Part shown: positions 33,900 through 41,987 of the stretch, piece by piece
Position numbering within the stretch: the stretch's first letter is position 1
Layout of the letters: every line of letters starts with the position of its first letter
Assembly: GCA_903869365.1 (NCBI GenBank)
Contig: CAIPYV010000022.1
Coordinates: 18,414 to 82,413 of the forward strand
Length of the DNA stretch: 64,000 nucleotides
Direction of reading: 5' to 3'
Source of the DNA: an uncultured Chlorobiaceae bacterium
GTDB taxonomy: Bacteria; Bacteroidota; Chlorobiia; Chlorobiales; Chlorobiaceae
Position numbers and translations under genes: made by a program
The notes under the pieces: model-generated
Told to the model about the DNA's origin: nothing
The model's database searches: none
Seen by the model: the letters and a program-made list of their open reading frames with translations, nothing else

Positions 33900-34862
33900 A
33901 TGCGTATTGTTGAGTATGACAATGGCCTTGTTTGCAGCTATGGCTCCGGATCTCCTATTGATCTGTCGCCCATCGATTCGGCGATAACAGTAGGCTCTTA
34001 TGACGGAGTGCATAAAGGTCATCGGCAGATTATTGCCCGAATGGCAGCTATAGCCCGATTACGCCATCTCACAAGCGTCGTTGTGACTTTTGAGCCACAT
34101 CCAAGAAGAGTACTCAAGGGGCCGGTATCCGGTCCGCTTGGACTCCTGACCACTCTTGAGGAAAAAATAGATCTCCTTGCCGAGGAGAATATTGATCTTC
34201 TTTTCGTGATCCGCTTTACTCCGGATTTTGCATCGCGCACCTCTGATGATTTTATCCGCAATGTTCTGGTCAAACTGCTGGGTGCAAAAATCATCATTAT
34301 CGGTTATGATCATGCGTTCGGTCGTGACAGGAGCGGGAGCCAGAGAACGCTGGAACAGCTGGGAATTGAGCTTGGTTTTGATGTGAAGGTTGTCGAGGAG
34401 GTTCTTATCGGCCAGAAACATTTTTCGAGTACCAGGATAAGGAGACTGCTTGAAGCAGGGAAGATTGATGAAGCGAATGAATTTCTCGGTTCTTCCTATA
34501 TGGTCAGCGGGAGTGTGGTTGATGGTGAGAAGCGCGGACGCGATATCGGGTTTCCTACCGTGAATTTGAGGCTTTCTGATTCTGACAAGCTGCTACCTCG
34601 TTCGGGTGTCTACCATACTCAGACGGTGATCGACGGAACACTGTATAACGCTATGATGAATGTCGGGGTTCGCCCTACGGTCTCTTCGGAAGGGATTAAA
34701 ACAGTGGAGGCCAACATTCTGGGATATCGTGGTGATCTTTACGGAGCCAGCCTGAGGTTCAAGCTGCTCAGGTTCATCAGGGAAGAGAGGAAATTTTCGT
34801 CACTGGAAGAGCTTAAAATTCAGCTGGAAAAAGATAAAAAAACGGTGGAGTTGTATTGTTAA
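33900..34862 (+). CDS. ribF: bifunctional riboflavin kinase / FAD synthetase
   Basis: The enzyme phosphorylates riboflavin to FMN and adenylates it to FAD. The 320-residue protein has the N-terminal nucleotidyltransferase domain with AITVGSYDGVHKGHRQII at about residues 29-46 and VVTFEPHPRRVL. ISSTRIR-type FSSTRIRRLLEAG is near 177. The C-terminal kinase domain starts with GSVVDGEKRGRDIGFPTVNLRL at about 204-225 and contains RSGVYHTQTVIDG and MMNVGVRPTV. It lies in its usual place between truB and rpsO. Confidence 0.96.
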   Translation: MRIVEYDNGLVCSYGSGSPIDLSPIDSAITVGSYDGVHKGHRQIIARMAAIARLRHLTSVVVTFEPHPRRVLKGPVSGPLGLLTTLEEKIDLLAEENIDLLFVIRFTPDFASRTSDDFIRNVLVKLLGAKIIIIGYDHAFGRDRSGSQRTLEQLGIELGFDVKVVEEVLIGQKHFSSTRIRRLLEAGKIDEANEFLGSSYMVSGSVVDGEKRGRDIGFPTVNLRLSDSDKLLPRSGVYHTQTVIDGTLYNAMMNVGVRPTVSSEGIKTVEANILGYRGDLYGASLRFKLLRFIREERKFSSLEELKIQLEKDKKTVELYC

Positions 34863-34910
34863 TAATATTATATTGCGGGTCAACCGATTTAATATAACAA
34901 ACGAAGAGAT

Positions 34911-35180
34911 ATGAGTCTGACAAAAGAATTTAAAGCAGAAGTCATTACGCAGTTCGGCGCTTCTGAGAAGAATACAGGAAAATCTGAGGTTCAGGTTGCC
35001 TTATACACTCGCAGGATCACTGATCTTACCGGTCATCTTCAGCTGCATCCAAAGGATAAGCACTCCCGCCGTGGCTTGCTTATGCTTGTCGCCAAGCGCA
35101 AGAAAATGCTGAACTACCTGAAAAATATCGATATCGATCGTTACCGTAAAGTAATCGGTGAACTTGATCTTCGCAAATAA
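34911..35180 (+). CDS. rpsO: 30S ribosomal protein S15
   Basis: S15 is a primary binder of the central domain of 16S rRNA. The 89-residue protein matches the family in length and sequence: FGASEKNTGKSEVQVALYTRRITDLTGHL, HPKDKHSRRGLLMLVAKRKKMLNYLK and DIDRYRKVIGELDLRK. The gene closes the rimP-to-rpsO block. The 48-bp gap to ribF contains no obvious terminator. Confidence 0.98.
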   Translation: MSLTKEFKAEVITQFGASEKNTGKSEVQVALYTRRITDLTGHLQLHPKDKHSRRGLLMLVAKRKKMLNYLKNIDIDRYRKVIGELDLRK

Positions 35181-35224
35181 GCGGGTCAATTAGAGCGGTA
35201 TCTTTTTAACAAACTGGGGATACT

Positions 35225-36112
35225 ATGTTGGAAAGTATGACCGGATACGGCAGCGCGGAGTCAGTCGAAAGCGGTGTGAAGATTCTTGTTGAGTTGCGTT
35301 CAGTTAACAACAGGTTCGCTGAGATCAGTGTCAAGCTTCCCCGTCAGCTTCTCTCGTATGAGCTTGAGGTTCGTGAAATGATACGGGCCTATTTTCAAAG
35401 AGGTAAGATCTCTGCCTTTGTTCAGCTTCAGCTTGATGAAGAACAGCCAATCTCTCTGGGTATCAATGTTGCCAAGGTAAGAGCGTATAAAGGCTTGCTT
35501 GATGCACTCCATAAAGAAGCTGAGCTCGATAGCCCTATTCACCTTGAGCATCTGCTACGGTTTCCTGATATCTTCGATAATGGAGCTACATCGCTCGACA
35601 GTTCTGATGATCTATGGCCGGGAGTCAAAAAACTTCTGCAGGAAGCCATTGACCGTCTTAAAGCAATGCGGCGCAGGGAAGGTGAAGAGCTCTCTATAGA
35701 CTTTCGCGAAAGAATTGCCGGGATAGAAAAAACTCTTGTTTTTGTTACTGCTCTTGCGGCTGATAATCTTGAAACCGTACGGAAAAGGCTTGCCGCGAAA
35801 GTTGAGGCTGTTGCTGGAAAGGATCTGGCTTACAGTCGTGACCGTCTTGAAATGGAGCTGGTCCTGGCGGCCGACAAGCTTGATATTACGGAAGAGTTGA
35901 CCCGTTTTGCCAGCCATAACAAGTTTTTTATCGAGGAGCTGAAAAACGATGAGAGTGGTACCGGCAGGAAACTGAATTTTCTTCTTCAGGAACAGTTGCG
36001 CGAAGCGAACACTATTGCATCAAAATCCCAGCATGCGGAAATTTCCCAGAAAATTGTACAGATTAAGGAAGAGCTTGAGAAAATAAGGGAGCAACTGCAA
36101 AATATAGAGTAG
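35225..36112 (+). CDS. yicC: YicC family endoribonuclease-like protein
   Basis: The 295-residue protein is a YicC/YloC-family member, recognised by MTGYGSAES at its start, ELRSVNNRFAEISVKLPRQL and the C-terminal GRKLNFLLQEQLREANTIASKSQHAEIS. In E. coli and Bacillus the family has endoribonuclease activity. E. coli YicC affects small-RNA turnover. It starts at ATG 35225 (MLESMTGYG) and lies 2 bp upstream of gmk, a conserved pairing that suggests co-transcription. Confidence 0.93.
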   Translation: MLESMTGYGSAESVESGVKILVELRSVNNRFAEISVKLPRQLLSYELEVREMIRAYFQRGKISAFVQLQLDEEQPISLGINVAKVRAYKGLLDALHKEAELDSPIHLEHLLRFPDIFDNGATSLDSSDDLWPGVKKLLQEAIDRLKAMRRREGEELSIDFRERIAGIEKTLVFVTALAADNLETVRKRLAAKVEAVAGKDLAYSRDRLEMELVLAADKLDITEELTRFASHNKFFIEELKNDESGTGRKLNFLLQEQLREANTIASKSQHAEISQKIVQIKEELEKIREQLQNIE

Positions 36113-36114
36113 GA

Positions 36115-36705
36115 ATGACCATGGTTGAAGAGCGGAAACAGCAGGGAAAACTGATTGTTTTTTCAGCTCCATCAGGTACCGGAAAATCCACCATAGCCAA
36201 ACTGGTGCTTGAGAGAATACCGAACATGAGATTTTCGGTGTCGGCCACCACGAGGCAGAAAAGAGCTGGAGAGGTAGATGGTCTCAATTATTTTTTTCTG
36301 ACGAAAGAAGCATTTGAAGAAAAAATTCGCACCGGTGGTTTTATAGAGCACGAGTTCTTTTTTGGAAACCATTATGGTACACTGCTGGATAAAACAGATG
36401 AAGTTATTGCATCAGGCACCAATATACTGCTTGATCTTGATGTGAAGGGTGCATTGAATCTCAAAAGGATTTTTCCTGATAATTCATTATTGCTGTTTAT
36501 CAAACCCCCAAGTATGGAGGTTTTAACGCAAAGACTTCAAGGGCGGGAAAGTGAAGATGAGGAGAGTCTTCATGCTCGTCTTGAGAGAGCAAGGCTGGAG
36601 TTGGAATACATGGACCAGTTTGATCAGGTGGTCGTCAATGATGATCTTGAGAAGGCGGTTGATGTTACTGCAGCTATCATCACGAAATTTCTATCAAACA
36701 CGTAA
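36115..36705 (+). CDS. gmk: guanylate kinase
   Basis: The enzyme converts GMP to GDP with ATP. The 196-residue protein has the P-loop FSAPSGTGKSTIAKLVL at about residues 17-33. It also has the GMP-binding region SATTRQKRAGEVDGLNYFFLTKEAF, HEFFFGNHYGT and ILLDLDVKGALNLKR. A lid region with RLQGRESEDEESLHARLERA follows. It sits between yicC and an omega-subunit-like gene, the common gmk-rpoZ order. Confidence 0.96.
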   Translation: MTMVEERKQQGKLIVFSAPSGTGKSTIAKLVLERIPNMRFSVSATTRQKRAGEVDGLNYFFLTKEAFEEKIRTGGFIEHEFFFGNHYGTLLDKTDEVIASGTNILLDLDVKGALNLKRIFPDNSLLLFIKPPSMEVLTQRLQGRESEDEESLHARLERARLELEYMDQFDQVVVNDDLEKAVDVTAAIITKFLSNT

Positions 36706-36716
36706 AATATCGTCCA

Positions 36717-37070
36717 ATGTCGGTTAAACCCGTTGACCTGAATAAGTTGAGAAGTGCACACTCGAATTTGTATGAGACGGTGGTTGCTATTTCAAAAAAA
36801 GCAAAAAAATTGCATGATGAAGAGCGTGCGGAACTTGAAGACAAGCTTCTGCCATATAAGGAGATGATACGCAATCCAAGCAGCGAATCTGAATCGGACA
36901 AGATATTTCCTGAACAGATAGCGATAAGTCTGGAATTTGAATGTCGTGAAAAGTCATCGCATAAGGCCGTTGCTGAGTATTTTGATCATAAATACGATTA
37001 TACCATAGAAAAACCTGTTGAAAAAAAGGTTGTGCTCATTGAAGAAGATGATGAAACTGACGGGGATTAA
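36717..37070 (+). CDS. rpoZ: RNA polymerase omega-subunit-like protein
   Basis: The 117-residue protein is most likely the omega subunit of RNA polymerase. It contains NLYETVVAISKKAKKLHDEERAELEDKLLPY, which matches the Rpb6/omega fold segment, and a second segment HKAVAEYFDHKYDYTIE, as in Bacteroidota and Chlorobiota omega proteins. The gene follows gmk by 11 bp, as rpoZ does in many bacteria. The C-terminus is acidic (EEDDETDGD). The family match is remote from E. coli RpoZ, so the name rests on motif plus position. Its 3' end overlaps the next gene by 23 bp. Confidence 0.8.
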   Translation: MSVKPVDLNKLRSAHSNLYETVVAISKKAKKLHDEERAELEDKLLPYKEMIRNPSSESESDKIFPEQIAISLEFECREKSSHKAVAEYFDHKYDYTIEKPVEKKVVLIEEDDETDGD

Positions 37071-37545
37071 TCAGATTACCCTTCGGGTCAATGACTTGGG
37101 TCTGGCTGAAGAATTTTACGGTGGTATTCTTGGCCTAACGCTTGATCACAGAGTTGGTGCAAATATTTCCTATCTGCGTCTTAACTCGGATCTGCTTGTG
37201 CTTGTGAAGGCGGAAACCCCGGGTTCTCTCCAGGCAAGGGATATCAGAGTCGATCATTTCGGCTTCAGACTTTCTTCAGATGCAGAAGTGGATGCCGCTG
37301 TTCACTATCTGGAAGAAAGCGGGGTCCATATCGTTACCCGACCGGCACATCGTCGGGAAGGAAGAGCGTTTTTTGTGATGGATCCGGATGGAAATCTTGT
37401 GGAGTTTTATTCCATGCATGATGCCGGCATACAGAGCGACAGCGTGGATATTGATTTTTCTTCGCCGAATACTCATGCTCTGCCAGCCCGGAAGAAAATG
37501 GTGGAAGAGATGGAGTCCAAAAAAACCCGCCGTTCCAGAAAGTAG
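37048..37545 (+). CDS. VOC/glyoxalase-family protein
   Basis: The 165-residue protein has a vicinal-oxygen-chelate fold. It has GINQITLRVNDLGLAEEFYGGILGLTL, VDHFGFRLSSDAEVDAAVHYLEESGV and FFVMDPDGNLVEFYS. The last carries the conserved metal-ligand glutamate and the DPDGN motif of bleomycin-resistance and glyoxalase-type proteins. A metal-dependent lyase, isomerase or dioxygenase role is possible, but the substrate is unknown. The start at ATG 37048 (or the next codon, also ATG) overlaps rpoZ. The last 30 residues are basic and probably disordered. Confidence 0.83.
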   Translation: MMKLTGINQITLRVNDLGLAEEFYGGILGLTLDHRVGANISYLRLNSDLLVLVKAETPGSLQARDIRVDHFGFRLSSDAEVDAAVHYLEESGVHIVTRPAHRREGRAFFVMDPDGNLVEFYSMHDAGIQSDSVDIDFSSPNTHALPARKKMVEEMESKKTRRSRK

Positions 37546-37637
37546 CTGTAATACTGTAGCCTTTTCAAGAGCGAAAAAGAGGGCAATCCCTATGTTGTAA
37601 AGCGAAATTTATCAATTTGAAGTTTTGATGTTATTGT

Positions 37638-37673
37638 TTTACATTTCCTTACTGAGTAGTAAGGAAATGTAAA
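37638..37673. promoter_or_regulatory. 15-bp inverted repeat upstream of vapB, likely operator
   Basis: TTTACATTTCCTTAC at 37638-37652 and GTAAGGAAATGTAAA at 37659-37673 are perfect inverted copies around a 6-bp centre (TGAGTA). A further half-copy, GTAAGGAAT, at 37678-37686 covers the ribosome-binding site of the AbrB-type antitoxin gene starting at 37693. The arrangement fits autorepression by the toxin-antitoxin complex. Confidence 0.72.
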
Positions 37674-37692
37674 TAAAGTAAGGAATGCGCTG

Positions 37693-37941
37693 ATGCCTAT
37701 TGCAACGATAACAAATAAAGGTCAGATAACCATTCCCAAAGAGGTTCGGGATGTAATGGGGCTTCATTCCGGTGATAAGCTTGATTTTTTCTGCGAAAAT
37801 GGGGGGAGGCTGATTGTCAGGCCTCTCAAAAAAAATGTTGATGATCTCTACGGTAAACTTTTTAAGCCGGAAAGAGAACCGCTATCAACAGAAGCCATCA
37901 ACGATGCCATTCGCTGGAAATTTAAACAACAACGGCAGTGA
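37693..37941 (+). CDS. AbrB/SpoVT-fold antitoxin (VapB type)
   Basis: The 82-residue protein has the swapped-hairpin AbrB DNA-binding domain: IATITNKGQITIPKEVRDVMGLHSGDKL then GGRLIVRPLKK. The C-terminal tail (residues about 50-82) would bind the toxin. The gene abuts the PIN-domain gene with no spacer (TGA then ATG), so they form a VapBC-type module. AAGGA lies eight bases before the ATG, inside a half-operator. A perfect 15-bp inverted repeat lies 20 bp upstream. This is a strong case for autoregulation. Confidence 0.92.
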   Translation: MPIATITNKGQITIPKEVRDVMGLHSGDKLDFFCENGGRLIVRPLKKNVDDLYGKLFKPEREPLSTEAINDAIRWKFKQQRQ

Positions 37942-38352
37942 ATGAACGCCCTTGATACCAATATTATAGTCCGTTTTCTGGTACGTGATGACCAGAGTCA
38001 GGCTGAGTCAGTCTATCGTTTGTTTAAAAAAGCTGAGAATGAAAAAAAGGTCTTTTTTGTCTCAAGCCTGGTTCTTCTTGAACTGCTCTGGGTTCTTGAG
38101 TCTGTTTATGAAATCTCGCGACATGAAATCCTTGATGCACTTGAAGAACTCTTGCTGCTTCCTATTCTGGTTTTTGACGACCAGCCCGCAGTAAGGTCTT
38201 TTCTTTCTATAGCGCGCAAAAATAATATTGATCTTTCAGATTTGTTAATATCTCTTGATACTCTCTCATCCGGTTGTGACAGTGTGTTAACTTTCGATAA
38301 AAAAGCGGCTAAATCCGATTTTTTCACTCTCCTTGAGAAACAGGATTTGTAA
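37942..38352 (+). CDS. PIN-domain ribonuclease toxin (VapC type)
   Basis: The 136-residue PIN-domain protein starts MNALDTNIIVRFLVRDD, with the first catalytic aspartate at residue 5. It continues with SSLVLLELLWVLESVYEIS (conserved Glu), NNIDLSDLLISLDT, and LTFDKKAAKSD near the C-terminus. Thus all acidic residues needed for metal-dependent RNA cleavage appear present. VapC toxins usually cleave tRNA or the sarcin-ricin loop. The target here is unknown. The gene converges on glmU-N with a gap of only 9 bp. Confidence 0.92.
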   Translation: MNALDTNIIVRFLVRDDQSQAESVYRLFKKAENEKKVFFVSSLVLLELLWVLESVYEISRHEILDALEELLLLPILVFDDQPAVRSFLSIARKNNIDLSDLLISLDTLSSGCDSVLTFDKKAAKSDFFTLLEKQDL

Positions 38353-38361
38353 TAATTTTTG

Positions 38362-39099
38362 CTACACCTGCTTCAGCAATAGACGTTCTGCTTCTTTAAG
38401 CTGTTCGGGGGTGTTGATGCCGATTATTTCGTCGGGATTGTCTGTTTTAAAAGCGCATACCCGCTTGCCGCTCTGGAAGCAGATACTGAACACATCGGTC
38501 AAATAGTATTCGTTCTGGGCGTTGTCTGTTGTGATTTCTGCCAGAGCCTCGAAAAGGACAGGTGCATTGAACACATAAATACCGGAATTTATTTCACGGA
38601 CGACAAGTTCTTCTGCGGATGCATCCTTTTGTTCAACAATTTTAAGGACGATGTCACTCTCATTCTGCCGAATAACTCTTCCATATCCTGTTGGATCAAC
38701 CATATCAGCGGTCAGGACGGTTGCTACGGCATTTCTTGCATGGTGAAATGCAATGAGGTTCTGCAGAGTCAGGGCATTGACCAATGGGGCATCTCCGGAG
38801 AGGATGAGGACCTCTCCCTGAAAGTTGCCGAGCTGATTTTCTGCCTGCATGACAGCATGGCCGGTTCCAAGCTGCGGTTCCTGAAGTGCTGTGCACACCC
38901 GGTATCCGGTTGTCGCGGCTTTTACCAGTTCTGACTGGTGTCCGATAATAAGGATTACTTTTTCTGGTTCGAGAGCGAATGATGTATCCAGAACATAGTC
39001 GATGAGCGGACGCTGGTTTGCCCGGTGCAGCACCTTGGGGAGGTCTGAATGCATTCGAGTGCCTTTTCCGGCAGCCATGACGATTACTGCAAGTGCCAT
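38362..39099 (-). CDS. UDP-GlcNAc pyrophosphorylase domain protein (GlmU N-domain only)
   Basis: The 245-residue protein corresponds to the uridyltransferase half of GlmU. It has VIVMAAGKGTRMHSDLPKVLHRANQRPLIDYVL at residues 5-37, ALQEPQLGTGHAVMQAE at about 92-108, LSGDAPLVNALTLQNL and EINSGIYVFNA. It ends shortly after the nucleotidyltransferase domain, so the left-handed beta-helix acetyltransferase half of a normal 450-residue GlmU is missing. It would make UDP-GlcNAc from GlcNAc-1-phosphate if the acetylation is done elsewhere. It could also accept a related sugar. glmM lies 10 kb away in this window. Confidence 0.85.
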   Translation of the reverse strand: MALAVIVMAAGKGTRMHSDLPKVLHRANQRPLIDYVLDTSFALEPEKVILIIGHQSELVKAATTGYRVCTALQEPQLGTGHAVMQAENQLGNFQGEVLILSGDAPLVNALTLQNLIAFHHARNAVATVLTADMVDPTGYGRVIRQNESDIVLKIVEQKDASAEELVVREINSGIYVFNAPVLFEALAEITTDNAQNEYYLTDVFSICFQSGKRVCAFKTDNPDEIIGINTPEQLKEAERLLLKQV

Positions 39100-39131
39100 G
39101 TGTTGTTTATCAGTGGGTGGGGTTCAGGGAA

Positions 39132-39518
39132 TTAGGATAACGGCTCGTCTTGCTCACCTACATGGTGTCGACTCTTCGGGTTGTTCTCTCTGTCGACAAT
39201 AAGCACCATCGGTTTATGGATGCGTGCTTCTGCAGGTTCCATGGTGGCAAAAGTCATGATAATGATCTCATCGCCAACAAGGGCACAACGGGCGGCTGCT
39301 CCATTGAGCTGAATTTCCCTTGATCCATGCGCTCCTTTGATAATGTAGGTTTCAAAGCGTTCGCCATTATTGTTGTTGACAACAAGTACTTTTTCGTTGG
39401 GAATCATATCGACCATTTCAAGAAGCTCATTGTCAATGGTGATGCTTCCTTCATATTCGAGGTCGCCGCTGGTTACTATAGCGTTGTGAATTTTAGATTT
39501 TAACACATGTAATTTCAT
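39132..39518 (-). CDS. panD: aspartate 1-decarboxylase
   Basis: PanD makes beta-alanine for pantothenate and CoA. The 128-residue proenzyme has the self-cleavage site Gly24-Ser25 in [15 protein letters not shown], which yields the pyruvoyl group. [39 protein letters not shown] is the conserved second half. Length is normal. It lies between the GlmU-N-like gene and lptC on the same strand. Confidence 0.96.
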   Translation of the reverse strand: MKLHVLKSKIHNAIVTSGDLEYEGSITIDNELLEMVDMIPNEKVLVVNNNNGERFETYIIKGAHGSREIQLNGAAARCALVGDEIIIMTFATMEPAEARIHKPMVLIVDRENNPKSRHHVGEQDEPLS

Positions 39519-39537
39519 GAACAGACAACCTTCAATA

Positions 39538-40083
39538 TTATTTTATAAATGCGTTTCCGCTTCCCCGGAAAATCCGGTATTTTTTTAAGGATTGATCACT
39601 CTCAAAACCCTGCCCGGTGATGGTTTCATCCGGTTTGATAATGGTAACAAACTTATCTGAACGAATCATTTTATCATTGCTTGTCCGTTTGACATACTCT
39701 GTTTTAATGACCGTCGTGCTTCCGGAAGTAATAACAACATGGCCTTGAGCCTCAATATCCTGATTATCGTGCATAACTGCCTTTTCGGCAGTTATGGTTG
39801 TCGATGGATTGCCTGTGATGTCAAAGAGAGTAATGGTGATTCCTTGATCAAGATGATGCTCATTACCGGAGTTTATTTTGTATTCTGCTCCGTGTCCAGC
39901 TTCTATGATCCCGCGTTTTACACCGGATTCCGTAAGGGTAAGGCGGACAGTCCAGCTTTCCTGTACGGGATGGCTGATACCTATAAAGCCCGTTTCGGGA
40001 GAGCGGCGCCCCTTATCAGGATCGCCGCACCCAGATGTCATGATAACAAGAACATGAAGAAAAAGAACAGTAACTCTTTTCAA
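39538..40083 (-). CDS. lptC: LptC-like LPS export periplasmic lipoprotein
   Basis: The 181-residue protein has a short hydrophobic N-terminus with a lipobox-like MTSGC near residue 19. An OstA/LptC-type beta-jellyroll pattern follows, with [48 protein letters not shown] and [17 protein letters not shown]. LptC bridges the inner-membrane LPS extractor and the periplasmic LptA bridge. The only reasonable start is TTG at 40083, since no ATG lies between the skp stop and the lipobox. It follows the OmpH/Skp-like gene by 12 bp on the same strand. The assignment rests on pattern and context. Confidence 0.8.
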   Translation of the reverse strand: MKRVTVLFLHVLVIMTSGCGDPDKGRRSPETGFIGISHPVQESWTVRLTLTESGVKRGIIEAGHGAEYKINSGNEHHLDQGITITLFDITGNPSTTITAEKAVMHDNQDIEAQGHVVITSGSTTVIKTEYVKRTSNDKMIRSDKFVTIIKPDETITGQGFESDQSLKKYRIFRGSGNAFIK

Positions 40084-40095
40084 CTCAGGAGATAA

Positions 40096-40644
40096 TTACT
40101 TGATATTCAAATGGTTCATTACCTTGAAGGTGAGATCGTGTTCAGGTGTTACATAGACTGCAGCACTTTTCTCAATAACAAGGGTGATTCCTTCATTTTT
40201 TGCAATTGATTCAATAGCAGAGAGTACTTTCTGGCGAATCGGTATTAAAAGCTCCTGCTGTTTCTTTTCCATAATACTTCCACGTCCGAACTTTTCCTGC
40301 TGGTATTTTTCGAGTGACTGTCCCTTCAGGTTCAGCTCCTTTTCTTTCTGGTCTCTTGCTGTTTTTGACAAGGAAGCTGCTTGCTGACGGTATGCTGCAA
40401 CTGATTTCTGATAGTCCTGGGTCAAGCGGTCAAGCTCTTTCTGGAGAGGTGCAGCGGTTGATTGTAACGTGGTTTCTGCTTGTTTTGTTTCAGGGAGCTG
40501 CTGCAGAATTTTGCCGGAATCTACAACACCGACTTTTCCACTTTCCTGTGCAGCAAATGAACGGGGAGAAACCAGCACAAGGCTCAGGGCAACCGCCATA
40601 ATGATACGGCGAGACATTGTCATAAATCGTTTTGAATGCTTCAT
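40096..40644 (-). CDS. OmpH/Skp-family periplasmic chaperone
   Basis: The 182-residue protein (ATG at 40644, MKHSKRFMTM) has a signal peptide ending near RSFAAQE. It continues with VGVVDSGKILQQLPETKQAE, the typical OmpH start. A long coiled-coil region follows at about residues 60-130 (LQKELDRLTQDYQKSVAAYR, KELNLKGQSLEKYQQEKFG). The Skp C-terminal beta segment is ITLVIEKSAAVYVTPEHDLTFKVM. Skp holds unfolded outer-membrane proteins for delivery to BamA. bamA itself lies 16 kb away in this window. lptC follows after 12 bp. Confidence 0.9.
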   Translation of the reverse strand: MKHSKRFMTMSRRIIMAVALSLVLVSPRSFAAQESGKVGVVDSGKILQQLPETKQAETTLQSTAAPLQKELDRLTQDYQKSVAAYRQQAASLSKTARDQKEKELNLKGQSLEKYQQEKFGRGSIMEKKQQELLIPIRQKVLSAIESIAKNEGITLVIEKSAAVYVTPEHDLTFKVMNHLNIK

Positions 40645-40818
40645 CAATATTTCATGGTTAAGGTTATCATTTTACTATCTCGATACCGTATAATGCTGAA
40701 GTGGTCACAATTATACAATCAAAGGTAAGAATTCCCTGTTAAAAAACTATAAAAAGCTGAAACGCCTTCATTTATAAAGGCTATGAGTGGTTAACCTGTT
40801 GTTAATGTTGAGGATAAG

Positions 40819-41955
40819 TTAAAAAGTTTTTTTTTGGAACAATTGTCCGGGTTGCTGGATGATGGCAGTTTTCTGTTCCAGTTCAAAAAGGTGTACCAGA
40901 AGGGAGGATATATCAATGGACGTCACGAATGCAAGTGTGTCGATATGCATGGGTTCGGTGCCCATACTCTGCAGGATGGTCTGTTCCTCAGGGGTAAGAT
41001 GGGTGAGAGGCATGTGTTCCTTCTGATCTTGTTTCGGGGAATGACTTTTGATGAATCGCGTGCCGAGTTCGGTTATGATATCCTCCCCATTCATGACTGC
41101 TTTTGCCAGCCCTTGCTGTATAAGCCTGTTGGTTCCCCTTGATGATGCTGAAAAAATGCTTCCGGGTACGGCAAAAACTTCCCGATTCTGCTCAAGGGCC
41201 GCGGCGGCAGTGATCAGCGATCCACCTTTCAGGTCGGATTCTATGACGATGGTTCCGGCAGATATTCCGGATATAATGCGATTCCGTTTAGGGAATTTTC
41301 CTGGAGAGAGTTCTGAACCAAGCCACTCTTCTGAAATAAGTGCTCCATGTTCAATGATTTTCGGCCATAATTTTCCTTTTGGATCGGTATAGATGGTATC
41401 AACACCGCTGGCAAGAACGGCGATGGTGAGCCCCCCGTACTCCAGAGCTGCGGCATGTGCTGCCATATCGATACCATAGGCCATTCCGCTGTTGATGCTT
41501 ATTCCTTTGCTGACCAGCTCACGGCAGAGCAATGCCGCACTTTGCCGACCGTAGAGCGATGCATGTCTGGTACCGACAACGGCAAGACCTGGAGAGTCTG
41601 CGGGTGGAAGTGTTCCTCGCACAAAGAGGCAGGGAGGTGGATCATATATTTCCCTTAAGAGTACAGGGTAATCCGGGTCCAGAATTGTTACGGCTGTTGC
41701 ATTCAGGCGGTGAAGTCGGGTAAATTGCTCTTCCACGGCTTTCTCTGCTGTCTGAAGGGTTGCTGTATGGTGAAGAAAATTATAAATCTGCCGTGCAAGA
41801 GGTTCTCCGATTCCTTGTACTTGCATAAGGTCTGCAACATCGGTTGACAAAACATCTGTCAACCGATGTTGCAGATGCTCTGTAATTGCTTTGATTCTTG
41901 CAGGTCCGATACCGGGGATAAGAGTCAGGACAAGAAGCAGCGTGTTGTTTTCCAT
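40819..41955 (-). CDS. dprA: DNA processing protein DprA
   Basis: DprA loads RecA onto incoming single-stranded DNA during natural transformation. The 378-residue protein has an N-terminal helix-hairpin-helix region (LIPGIGPARIKAI, then MQVQGIGEPLARQI). The Rossmann core has LAVVGTRHASLYGRQSAALLCRELVSKGISINSGMAYGIDMAAH, then VLASGVDTIYTD, ISEEWLGSELSPGKFPKRNRIISGIS and GSLITAAAALEQNREVFAVPG. The C-terminal winged-helix domain carries HMPLTHLTPEEQTILQSMG. All family motifs are intact. The 171-bp gap to skp has no obvious gene. Confidence 0.95.
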   Translation of the reverse strand: MENNTLLLVLTLIPGIGPARIKAITEHLQHRLTDVLSTDVADLMQVQGIGEPLARQIYNFLHHTATLQTAEKAVEEQFTRLHRLNATAVTILDPDYPVLLREIYDPPPCLFVRGTLPPADSPGLAVVGTRHASLYGRQSAALLCRELVSKGISINSGMAYGIDMAAHAAALEYGGLTIAVLASGVDTIYTDPKGKLWPKIIEHGALISEEWLGSELSPGKFPKRNRIISGISAGTIVIESDLKGGSLITAAAALEQNREVFAVPGSIFSASSRGTNRLIQQGLAKAVMNGEDIITELGTRFIKSHSPKQDQKEHMPLTHLTPEEQTILQSMGTEPMHIDTLAFVTSIDISSLLVHLFELEQKTAIIQQPGQLFQKKTF

Positions 41956-41987
41956 GTAACCTTGTGGTTGAGAGAAGGTATGGATGG

